This document shows positions 1 through 6,531 of a stretch of 11,656 nt of DNA, in pieces; the first letter of the stretch is position 1, and each line of letters starts with the position of its first letter. The notes under the pieces were generated by a model. The model was not told the DNA's origin and ran no database searches. It saw only the letters and a program-made list of their open reading frames with translations. The translations under genes were made by a program, and so were the position numbers. The stretch comes from Deltaproteobacteria bacterium (lineage in GTDB: Bacteria; Desulfobacterota; BSN033; UBA1163): positions 1 to 11,656 of the forward strand of contig VGRU01000105.1 of the NCBI GenBank assembly GCA_016875255.1, given 5' to 3'.

Positions 1-88
1 ATTTTCAGTCTGGTCCTCTTATGCGGGCTTCTCAGCTCGCATCTCCCTGAAAAAATAAGGGAAAGGAAAATATGGTAACGGAGAATAT

Positions 89-877
89 ATGGAATATATT
101 GTCGTTTCACTTGCCGCGCTTTTCATTTCTGCTCTGACCCTTTTCTCGGGTTTCGGGCTAGGGACATTGTTGATGCCCGTATTTGCGATTTTCTTTCCTC
201 TGGAAATTGCTATCGCATCTACGGCGATTGTCCATCTTGCAAATAATTTGTTGAAAGTTGGCCTCCTGGGCAAGAAGGCGGATAGGGGGGCGGTGTTGTC
301 CTTTGGGATCCCCGGGATTGTCTTTGCCTTATTCGGGGCTTATCTCCTCATTTTGCTATCGGACCTTGCCCCGGTTACCCGGTATTCCATCGATTCAAAG
401 ATATTTACGGTTACGCCCATTAAGATGGTCATCGCCGTTCTTATCTTCTTCTTCTCTCTATTTGACCTTCTGCCCTATTTCGAGAAGGTGGCCTTTGCCC
501 GCAAATACCTTCCTTTGGGCGGAGCCCTCTCCGGATTTTTTGGCGGCTTGTCCGGCCATCAGGGAGCTTTACGATCGGCTTTTCTGGTGAAAGCAGGACT
601 TGAAAAGGAAGCCTTCATCGGCACCGGAGTTGTTTGCGCCGTCCTGGTCGATTTGTCGCGTCTCGGGGTCTATGGCCTTTCGATCTTCTCGAAGGGATTT
701 GAAACCCTATCCACCCAAGGGGGAGTGGAATTAGTAACCACCGCCACCCTTGCCGCCTTTTTAGGAACCTATATCGGAACGCGCCTGATTAAAAAGATGA
801 CGATGTCCATCATCAAGCAGATGGTCGGTGGAATGCTTTTGCTTCTTGCCATTGCGTTGGGAATCGGATGGATATGA
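89..877 (+). CDS. TauE/SafE-family membrane permease (sulfite exporter-like)
   Basis: This is a 262-residue polytopic inner-membrane protein that resembles the TauE/SafE (DUF81) family, whose members are proposed to move sulfur-containing or other small organic anions. The two-repeat layout is visible. The N-terminal half has a glycine-rich SGFGLGTLLMP segment (residues 20-30). The second half has a counterpart, GGALSGFFGGLSGHQGA (about 144-160), followed by a hydrophobic stretch. Further hydrophobic helices lie near residues 70-90, 112-128, 178-200, 216-233 and 245-261. The ATG at 89 is preceded by GGAGA at 80-84, five bases upstream, which supports this start. The substrate cannot be told from sequence. 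The 88-base gap to the downstream regulator suggests a separate transcript or loose linkage. The family call is solid and the sulfite-export role is only a family-level label. Confidence 0.85.
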   Translation: MEYIVVSLAALFISALTLFSGFGLGTLLMPVFAIFFPLEIAIASTAIVHLANNLLKVGLLGKKADRGAVLSFGIPGIVFALFGAYLLILLSDLAPVTRYSIDSKIFTVTPIKMVIAVLIFFFSLFDLLPYFEKVAFARKYLPLGGALSGFFGGLSGHQGALRSAFLVKAGLEKEAFIGTGVVCAVLVDLSRLGVYGLSIFSKGFETLSTQGGVELVTTATLAAFLGTYIGTRLIKKMTMSIIKQMVGGMLLLLAIALGIGWI

Positions 878-895
878 TAGAGTTATTTAACCCAT

Positions 896-947
896 ATGAT
901 TCATAAATTTTCCTAAGGGTAAGGAATCATTAAAATCATAAAATCAT
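896..947 (+). promoter_or_regulatory. Possible operator upstream of the response regulator gene
   Basis: This AT-rich spacer contains a 7-bp inverted repeat, ATGATTC (896-902) and GAATCAT (924-930). It also has three direct AATCAT hexamers at 925-930, 934-939 and 942-947, just before the regulator's start at 966. Many OmpR-type regulators control their own operon through direct repeats. The 8-9 base pitch here is shorter than the usual 10-11, and AT-rich spacers produce such repeats by chance. No convincing -35/-10 pair was seen. Confidence 0.22.
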
Positions 948-965
948 TTTTTAAAATAGAAAGCG

Positions 966-1646
966 ATGAAAATCCTGCTGGTTGAAGATGATAAAGGGAT
1001 TGTCCGATTCGTCAAGAAAGGGCTATTGGAGAATTCCTTTTCTGTGGATGTGGCTTATAATGGACGGGAGGGTTTAGAATTGGCACTTTCCAAGCCTTAT
1101 GACCTCATCCTTCTCGATATCCTCCTTCCTCAAAAAGATGGGAGGGAGATTTTAAAAGAGTTGAGGGAGAAAGGGAATCAGATTCCTGTCATCTTTCTGA
1201 CAGCTAAAGATAAAGAAAGCGATATCGTCCAGGGTTTAAATTTAGGTGCGGATGATTATATAACAAAACCGTTTTCATTCCATGAATTGCTGGCGAGGAT
1301 CCGGGCAGTCCTTCGGAGGGAAAACAAGGTTGTTGATGTCCCCTCGAGATTCAAAGTCGCTAACCTCATTTTAGAAACGGATGGACATCGGGTTTTCCGT
1401 GACCATATCAGAATCGAACTCACGCCCAAGGAATATGCACTGTTGGAATATTTCGTAAGATATCAAGGGCAAATCATCACACGAACCATGATCTCTGAAA
1501 GGATTTTTGATTACCATTTCGATACCTCTACCAATGTCATCGATGTCCATGTCTCTAATTTGAGAAATAAAATTGATAAGAATTTTCAGCCGAAGTTGCT
1601 TCATACCGTTAAAGGAGTTGGGTATGTCCTCGAAGACCGGGGGTAA
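966..1646 (+). CDS. OmpR/PhoB-family response regulator
   Basis: This 226-residue cytoplasmic DNA-binding regulator is of normal family length. The receiver domain (about 1-118) has the acidic pocket EDD at 7-9, the phospho-acceptor Asp51 in LILLDILLP, Thr79 in IFLTA and Lys101 in the TKPF motif. The C-terminal winged helix (about 130-224) shows LTPKEYALLEYF, a recognition-helix region with NVIDVHVSNLRNKID, and the closing TVKGVGYVL hairpin. The overall pattern is closest to the CusR/CzcR/PmrA type. A weak GAAAG precedes the ATG. The gene overlaps the following sensor kinase by 23 bases, so the two are translated together and should act as a pair. A likely target is the promoter-like repeat array at 3059-3112 in front of the glycosyltransferase genes, but this is inferred from position and repeat pitch only. 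Confidence 0.93.
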   Translation: MKILLVEDDKGIVRFVKKGLLENSFSVDVAYNGREGLELALSKPYDLILLDILLPQKDGREILKELREKGNQIPVIFLTAKDKESDIVQGLNLGADDYITKPFSFHELLARIRAVLRRENKVVDVPSRFKVANLILETDGHRVFRDHIRIELTPKEYALLEYFVRYQGQIITRTMISERIFDYHFDTSTNVIDVHVSNLRNKIDKNFQPKLLHTVKGVGYVLEDRG

Positions 1647-3048
1647 TTTTTTCCGGAGAACAGATGTTAAATTGACCCTCTGGTATATCCTGACCTTCCT
1701 TCTCTCTGCCATCATCATCTGTGGATTTCTCTATTTTCGCTTAAGACATCAGCTCGTTAAGGAGGTCGATCGTTTCATTCTGGATGAGATAAAGGAATTG
1801 GGAGAGGTCTTGGCTAAGAATCCCAATGATAAGGGTGTATTGAAAAGTTTTGAAAATCATGTAGAGGTGAGGACTCTTTACCCTATCTATTTTCGAGTCC
1901 TGATGGGGAATGGGGATAACTTTTACAGTTCAAGTAAATTCGAGGAAATCGGATATGTGCCAGATGACCGTACCTGGAACAACGTTCGAAATGGCAAGGA
2001 GTTGAGGGAAAACATTCGACCACCGGGAAGGAGGCAACCCTATCGAGTCATTACCACCTTTCTCCCCATTCAGGCCCACCCAGGATTTATTATCCAGATG
2101 GGAACTCACCTCAAGTTTGTAAGGAAAAGTCTCTCCAATTTTAAAAGTAATATGCTCATCACTTTTCCTATCCTGATCCTTTTAGGCTCATTGGGGGGAT
2201 GGTTTTTAGCGAGAAAATCTCTGTCTCCCATTGGTTACATTGTTTCCAGGGCAAAAAATATCACCTCTGAGAATCTTAGCGAAAGACTCATTTCAAAGGA
2301 GACTGGTGATGAGATGGATGACCTCATCCAGACGATCAATGGAATGATCGCCAGATTGGATGCTTCGTTTAAACGGATGACTGAATTTATCGCGGATGCT
2401 TCCCATGAACTGAAAACTCCCCTTTGCGCCCTGGAAGGGGAAGCCGAGGTTTTGCTTTCGGGAAGGAGAAGCCCCGAGGAGTATCAAGAAGGCCTCGCCC
2501 ATTTTTTAGAACAATTTGGGAATATGAACCGGATGATCAATGATTTGATTCTTCTTTCCAAATTCGATTCCCGCCAGGCGGAGCTGAAAATGGCCCCTCT
2601 TCGGTTGGACCTCTTGCTTAGAGATATTTCCAACCTTTTTAAGGTTCTGGCCGAGCAAAAGAATATAGATTTAATTATGGAGACCCTTCCAGAAGTGACC
2701 ATGATGGGGGATAAGAATCGCCTTCAACAGCTTTTCACTAATTTAATTGATAATGCCATTAAGTACACCTCGAAGGGATCTATTCAAGTAACTTTAGAGA
2801 GAAATGAAAGAAATGTGATTGTCAGAATCAAGGATACAGGAATTGGAATCCTCAGAGAAGAGCAAGAAAATATCTTCAAGCGTTTCTATCGGGTGGATAA
2901 GTCCCGATCGAGGGAGACCGGCGGTGTGGGATTAGGACTGAGCATCGCCGAATGGATCGCACACGCCCACCATGGAAGGATCGAGGTCGAAAGTGAGTTG
3001 AATAAGGGGTCAACCTTCACCCTTTATCTACCCATCCAAAAATCCTAA
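1624..3048 (+). CDS. HAMP-domain sensor histidine kinase
   Basis: This is the membrane sensor kinase partner of the preceding regulator, 474 residues from the chosen ATG. I chose the start at 1624, inside the regulator's last codons, because AAAGGAG lies at 1611-1617, six bases upstream. An in-frame ATG at 1573 has no such site and would add 17 residues ahead of the usual cytoplasmic start. The order is: TM1 about 17-39, a periplasmic domain of about 135 residues, TM2 about 178-196, HAMP about 197-250, then the kinase core. The H-box FIADASHELKTPL carries His261, the N-box NLIDNAIKYT carries Asn377, the G1 box is DTGIGI (404-409), and the G2 box GGVGLGLS lies at 433-440. The set is complete, so the kinase should be active. 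The architecture matches heavy-metal or envelope-stress kinases such as CusS and PmrB. I see no recognisable ligand motif in the periplasmic part. Confidence 0.93.
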   Translation: MSSKTGGNFFRRTDVKLTLWYILTFLLSAIIICGFLYFRLRHQLVKEVDRFILDEIKELGEVLAKNPNDKGVLKSFENHVEVRTLYPIYFRVLMGNGDNFYSSSKFEEIGYVPDDRTWNNVRNGKELRENIRPPGRRQPYRVITTFLPIQAHPGFIIQMGTHLKFVRKSLSNFKSNMLITFPILILLGSLGGWFLARKSLSPIGYIVSRAKNITSENLSERLISKETGDEMDDLIQTINGMIARLDASFKRMTEFIADASHELKTPLCALEGEAEVLLSGRRSPEEYQEGLAHFLEQFGNMNRMINDLILLSKFDSRQAELKMAPLRLDLLLRDISNLFKVLAEQKNIDLIMETLPEVTMMGDKNRLQQLFTNLIDNAIKYTSKGSIQVTLERNERNVIVRIKDTGIGILREEQENIFKRFYRVDKSRSRETGGVGLGLSIAEWIAHAHHGRIEVESELNKGSTFTLYLPIQKS

Positions 3049-3058
3049 ACATCCCAAC

Positions 3059-3112
3059 CTTAAGAAATCTTCATCTTCATTTAATCTGCCATTAATCTTC
3101 TTGATTTATAAT
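3059..3112 (+). promoter_or_regulatory. Candidate response-regulator-dependent promoter with 11-bp direct repeats
   Basis: Between the kinase stop and the first glycosyltransferase, three heptamers lie exactly 11 bases apart: TTCATCT (3070-3076), TTAATCT (3081-3087) and TTAATCT (3092-3098). A related CTTAAG lies at 3059-3064. A perfect TATAAT follows at 3107-3112, and no -35 hexamer sits at the right distance. Seven-base repeats with four-base spacers replacing the -35 are the layout of PhoB/OmpR-type activator sites. TTTAAT-N5-ATTAAT (3080-3096) also resembles PmrA-box half-sites as I remember them. A start of transcription near 3119 would exclude translation from the in-frame ATG at 3111 and favours the ATG at 3144. 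The partner is probably the regulator encoded at 966, by inference. Confidence 0.55.
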
Positions 3113-3143
3113 GATCAAATTATTTTTAAAGGAAATATTTCTG

Positions 3144-4757
3144 ATGGGACTCAATCGAGGGTTGTTGATTACCTTTCTCGGAGGCAGCCTTTTTATCCTC
3201 TTCTTCAATCTGTGGGGAAGGACTCTGGTGATGATGAAGCACAACCGTTATGCCGAGGTTGCAAAAGAAATGATTCAATCCGGAGACTGGGTTGTCCCCC
3301 GTTTTAACGGAGAAATCTATCTGCATAAACCCCCGTTCTTATTCTGGTTGATCGCTCTTCCGTCAAACATCTTTGGGTCTGTCACTCCTTTTCTGGCAAG
3401 GCTCCCTTCCGCCTTCTTCGCTTGGATTGGAGGAATTGTGGTTTATCTATGGGGCCGAAAAATCTGGGGCGGAGAACGATATGGCTTGATCTCCGCTGGG
3501 GTTTTGATTTCCTCTCACCTCTATTTCTGGCAGGGACGGATTGCCAGGACGGATATGGTATTTTCAGTGCTGGTTCTTCTTTCGCTTTACTTTTTTTACT
3601 TAAGGTACCATGAGGATACCCCTGATTCACCCTCACCCCCACCCTCTCCCGTCAAGAGACTGTGTCGTAATTCCGTTCATGGTTCGAGAGCCTCACCACG
3701 AACGGACTACGACATGTTAAAAATCAATCATTTAGCTGTTCGTCCTGAGCCCTTCGACTCACCGTTCGTCCTGAGCCTGTCGAAGGATGAACGGTTCGCT
3801 CAGGACAGGCATGTCGAAGGGCGAATGACTAATTACGACACAGTCTCCAAAGGGAGAGGAAGACATAGGAATTATCTTTTAACTGGCCTCTCCTTTCTCT
3901 CGATGGGTTTGGCAGGGATAACCAAGGGGCCCGTTGGCTTGCTCCTCCCATTATCGGTCATGACATTGTTCCTTTTGGTGAAAAGAGAATTAAGACTTCT
4001 TATCCGAAGGGACTTCCTCTCAGGATATTTTGTGATGACCTTCGTTTTGGGTGCATGGCTTGTGCCATTTCTCTCCCATGTGGGATGGGATCAAGCTTTG
4101 GAGGTTTGGCAAGAAACAAAGATCCTCACCCGCCAGGAACCATTCTATTTTTACGGATATAGGATCTGGATTGATTTTGCCCCCTGGTCTCTTTTTCTCC
4201 CCTCCCTTTTTATTTATTACTGGAGAAAAGAAAGGAATCAAGACGAAAAATTTCTGATTCTGTGGTTCTTTGGTCTATTTTTCTTTCTCACCCTGTTCCC
4301 GTTCAGAGCTTCAAAATATCTATTGCCTGTTTTCCCGGCATTAGCCCTATTAATGGGAGGGTTTTGGAAAAACAGATCTACCACCCTCTTTTGGGTACTC
4401 TTCCTTTGTGCGATCACAGTTTGGCATGGATATGAATTTAAATTGGTCCAGGGAAATGAGAATCGCTCTCGGGGGATTTTGATTGAAAAGGAGTTAAGAC
4501 CATTCCGGAGAGATATTTTTTTCGCCTATCGGATGGATATCGATATCCTTGGGAAAATCAATTTTTATGGGGATACCGTCATTCCACAAGTGAATAGAAT
4601 CAAAGATTTGAAGCGGGAAATAGGAGGGGAAAAGGAAATCCTTATCATTACACCTCAAAGGGTGATCGAAGATTTGATTCAAGAAGGCTTCCACATAACC
4701 CCTGTTAAGATCATTGAACATAAGGATACGAGCTTTATATTGGGCAAGATTCAGTGA
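3144..4757 (+). CDS. PMT/ArnT-like GT-C glycosyltransferase, paralogue 1, with in-frame repeat insertion
   Basis: This membrane glycosyltransferase of the GT39/GT83 (PMT/ArnT) type has 537 residues from the chosen ATG. Such enzymes transfer a sugar from a polyprenyl-phosphate donor on the periplasmic side. Family marks are HKPPFLFWL (from residue 61), RTDM, TKGP (260-263), a FYFYGYR...APW segment and KYLLPVFPA. I chose 3144 because AAAGGA (3128-3133) precedes it. The in-frame ATG at 3111 lacks such a site and overlaps the TATAAT. Three oddities stand out. First, where paralogues 2 and 3 have PDE(T/P)RY in the first periplasmic loop, this one has MKHNRY, losing the acidic pair (Lys32-His33). 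Second, residues of about 159-242 are a low-complexity insertion made of repeat DNA (3630-3864). Third, after the LPVFPA segment only one membrane helix is left before the soluble tail, where its sisters have several. Its frame is intact, but activity is doubtful. Its stop overlaps the next gene's start as TGATG. Confidence 0.85.
   Translation: MGLNRGLLITFLGGSLFILFFNLWGRTLVMMKHNRYAEVAKEMIQSGDWVVPRFNGEIYLHKPPFLFWLIALPSNIFGSVTPFLARLPSAFFAWIGGIVVYLWGRKIWGGERYGLISAGVLISSHLYFWQGRIARTDMVFSVLVLLSLYFFYLRYHEDTPDSPSPPPSPVKRLCRNSVHGSRASPRTDYDMLKINHLAVRPEPFDSPFVLSLSKDERFAQDRHVEGRMTNYDTVSKGRGRHRNYLLTGLSFLSMGLAGITKGPVGLLLPLSVMTLFLLVKRELRLLIRRDFLSGYFVMTFVLGAWLVPFLSHVGWDQALEVWQETKILTRQEPFYFYGYRIWIDFAPWSLFLPSLFIYYWRKERNQDEKFLILWFFGLFFFLTLFPFRASKYLLPVFPALALLMGGFWKNRSTTLFWVLFLCAITVWHGYEFKLVQGNENRSRGILIEKELRPFRRDIFFAYRMDIDILGKINFYGDTVIPQVNRIKDLKREIGGEKEILIITPQRVIEDLIQEGFHITPVKIIEHKDTSFILGKIQ
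3631..3860 (+). repeat. Hairpin repeat (CCTCTCCC type) split by a later insertion
   Basis: The left part is CCCTCACCCCCACCCTCTCCC at 3630-3650 and the right part is GGGAGAGG at 3852-3859. If the inner element (3656-3847) and one CAA copy are removed, the arms come together as CCTCTCCC, loop GTCAAA, GGGAGAGG. This is the same repeat type as the copy at 8319-8391 in paralogue 3. The repeat lies inside the coding region of paralogue 1 and is read in frame as a Pro/Ser-rich, then Arg/Gly-rich stretch. Confidence 0.7.
3656..3847. mobile_element. 192-bp MITE-like palindromic element inside a glycosyltransferase gene
   Basis: Perfect 17-bp terminal inverted repeats bound the element: GAGACTGTGTCGTAATT at 3656-3672 and its exact complement at 3831-3847. 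They are flanked by CAA at 3653-3655 and CAA at 3848-3850, consistent with a 3-bp target duplication. Inside are smaller palindromes. CCGTTCAT...GAACGG spans 3673-3705. CCGTTCGTCC and GGATGAACGG pair across 3762-3794. GCCCTTCGAC (3749-3758) pairs with GTCGAAGGGC (3813-3822). The GTTCGTCCTGAGC core is a repeat I recognise from many environmental genomes. There is no transposase gene, so it would be non-autonomous. Element plus duplication is 195 bp, or 65 codons, with no stop in the host frame. Confidence 0.75.
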
Positions 4758-6370
4758 TGACAAGTGCTATGGATTTAAATTCTAAGAAACTTTTCCTTGC
4801 CATTTTGCTGCTGGTAGGAGCGCTCATATTTTTATTCAATCTCGGGGGGCGGGATCTCTGGGAGCCGGATGAGACCCGGTATGCTGTGGTGGCCCGAGAA
4901 ATGAGGGAAAGCGGGAATTGGATTTTGCCTCACCTCAACGGGAAGATTTATGCGGAGAAACCTCCTCTCTTTTTCTGGCTGGTCAACTTCTCTGTCTTCT
5001 TTTTGGGAGAGGATTCTGAACTGGCTAATCGCCTTCCTTCAGCTTTAGCTGGATTTTTGACCATGATCATCACCTTCTTTCTCGGTAAGAGACTTTATAA
5101 TGCGAGAGCAGGATTTTTCTCTGCTTTGATTTTAGCCACCTGTTTTCTATTCCCGCAGTTGTCAAGATGGATGATGATGGACTCCCTTTTTACGCTTTTC
5201 TTTCTCATTACACTTTTTTATTTTTATCTCGGCTACGAAGACGAGAAAGGGCAGCAAAAATATTATTTTATGGCCGGCTTTTTTATGGGTTTGGGGACCC
5301 TGACCAAGGGTCCGATTGCCTATCTCCCTATTTCCATTCTCCTGCTCTATTCATTTATCCAAAAAGATCCGAAGAAAACTTGGAATTTGAATTTATTCTA
5401 CGGTTTCATCATCTCCCTTGCAGTCGTATTGATTTGGTTCATACCGGCCTGTTGGATAGGGGGCGAAGCTTACAGAGATAAAATTCTTTTTGGACAAACC
5501 CTTGGAAGGCTAATCGAAGGGGGAAAGCATTTTCACGTTAAACCCTTCTTCTTTTATTTTATTCGCTTCCCTTTGGAATTTTTTCCATGGACCATCTTTT
5601 TACCATCTGTTTTTGTTTTTGCATTGAAAGATGTTAAGAGTAGAGACAAAAAATTCCTTCTGGTCTGGTTTATCACAGTCTTTCTATTCTTTACCCTATC
5701 CAAAGGGAAAAAAGATAATTATATCCTTCCCCTTTATCCGGCTGCTGCACTGCTGGTAGGCGCCTTATGGGATTCCGAATTAGATTCCAACAAGAGATCC
5801 AAGAAACTTCTCGCCGGATTGATCTTCTTAACCTCCCTGTTTCTCATGATCTTTATTTTGGCTCTACCGGGGATTCCGAATCGGTCCTATCCTGCCATTG
5901 AACCATACCGTTTGTTAGCGTTGGGCATCGTTTCTTATCTATTGGCCGGTTCGCTTCTCTCCACTCTTTTCTTCATGAAAAGGAGGGGATGGGCTTCTCT
6001 CATCTGCCTTGCGCTGACGTTCACTTTCTTTCATCTCCACCTTTCCTATGCCCTCCCTCAAAGGCTGAATGACCAGAGGTCGATGAGACCGTTTTCGGAG
6101 AGGATTCTTAAAAGAATGGAGAAGGGAGATGAGTTGAAGGTCGTTTTCTTCCGCCCCACCGGGCTCTACTACTATACCCGGAGGCCATTTACCGAAGAGA
6201 TATGGGATCAGTGCAGGTTTGAAAAGGTTCTTAAATCGTCAAATCGGGTATATTTCGTAATCCAAAAAAGAGATCTCGATCAGCTCAAAAAAGATTTGAG
6301 AATCGAAATTTATCCTATCGAGCAGATGAAAGTGGGGCATTGGGATCTCGTGCTTATCTCCAACAGATAA
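4757..6370 (+). CDS. PMT/ArnT-like GT-C glycosyltransferase, paralogue 2 (uninterrupted)
   Basis: This polytopic inner-membrane glycosyltransferase has 537 residues, close to the roughly 550 of ArnT-type enzymes. It is the cleanest of the three copies here. The first periplasmic loop carries DLWEPDETRYAVVAREM with the acidic pair Asp38-Glu39 that PMT-family enzymes use at the active site. EKPPLFFWL, a MMMDSL segment, LTKGP, a FFFYFIRFP...PW stretch and SKGKKDNYILPLYPA follow. After the membrane core comes a soluble tail of about 90 residues. The loop before the FMAGFFMGLGTLTKGP helix is short (YEDEKGQQKYY), which serves as the reference showing that the other two copies carry insertions there. 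The ATG at 4757 shares its A with the TGA of the previous gene (TGATG), which indicates translational coupling. A GTG at 4754 and an ATG at 4769 are alternatives. Donor and acceptor are unknown. Aminoarabinose transfer is not implied, since no arn synthesis genes are visible. Confidence 0.9.
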   Translation: MTSAMDLNSKKLFLAILLLVGALIFLFNLGGRDLWEPDETRYAVVAREMRESGNWILPHLNGKIYAEKPPLFFWLVNFSVFFLGEDSELANRLPSALAGFLTMIITFFLGKRLYNARAGFFSALILATCFLFPQLSRWMMMDSLFTLFFLITLFYFYLGYEDEKGQQKYYFMAGFFMGLGTLTKGPIAYLPISILLLYSFIQKDPKKTWNLNLFYGFIISLAVVLIWFIPACWIGGEAYRDKILFGQTLGRLIEGGKHFHVKPFFFYFIRFPLEFFPWTIFLPSVFVFALKDVKSRDKKFLLVWFITVFLFFTLSKGKKDNYILPLYPAAALLVGALWDSELDSNKRSKKLLAGLIFLTSLFLMIFILALPGIPNRSYPAIEPYRLLALGIVSYLLAGSLLSTLFFMKRRGWASLICLALTFTFFHLHLSYALPQRLNDQRSMRPFSERILKRMEKGDELKVVFFRPTGLYYYTRRPFTEEIWDQCRFEKVLKSSNRVYFVIQKRDLDQLKKDLRIEIYPIEQMKVGHWDLVLISNR

Positions 6371-6450
6371 ACACGTGAGGTGATCGAAGGGATTATGAGG
6401 TTCATAGGGATATTATGAAGGGGCCCAAAATTGAATTGACATGGATTAGA

Positions 6451-6525
6451 AAATCTCCCCTGGCCCCTCTTTGCCAAAGAGGGGGATGATTCCTCCCTTT
6501 AGCAAAGGGAGGTTCGGAGGGATTT
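6451..6525. repeat. Two-hairpin palindromic repeat (AAATCYCCC...GGGATTT type)
   Basis: The termini AAATCTCCC (6451-6459) and GGAGGGATTT (6516-6525) are imperfect inverted repeats. Inside are two perfect 9-bp hairpins. The first is CCCCTCTTT (6464-6472) with AAAGAGGGG (6476-6484). The second is CCTCCCTTT (6492-6500) with AAAGGGAGG (6504-6512). I recognise this as a common dispersed repeat of environmental bacterial genomes. It fills the spacer before the phosphoesterase gene. Its right end, GGAGGG (6516-6521), lies ten bases before that gene's ATG and could act as the ribosome-binding site. Confidence 0.75.
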
Positions 6526-6531
6526 TATAAA

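Noticed and set aside
21..42. Hairpin ATGCGGGCT / AGCTCGCAT as a terminator
   Set aside because: One mismatch in the stem and no T-run after it on either strand.
1..78. Possible C-terminal end of an upstream + strand gene (frames closing at 58 or 78)
   Set aside because: Two frames are open from the window edge and the stretch is too short to choose between them or to recognise a family.
258..590. 110-residue + strand open frame inside the permease gene
   Set aside because: Wrong frame of a convincing TauE/SafE gene, with a Pro/Ser/Arg-rich shadow composition.
1371..1718. 115-residue minus-strand open frame
   Set aside because: It is antisense to the regulator and kinase, both of which have complete motif sets.
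4757..6370. Naming the paralogues arnT
   Set aside because: The fold and motifs fit the wider PMT/ArnT group, but no aminoarabinose synthesis genes are present and there are three diverged copies, so the substrate is unknown.
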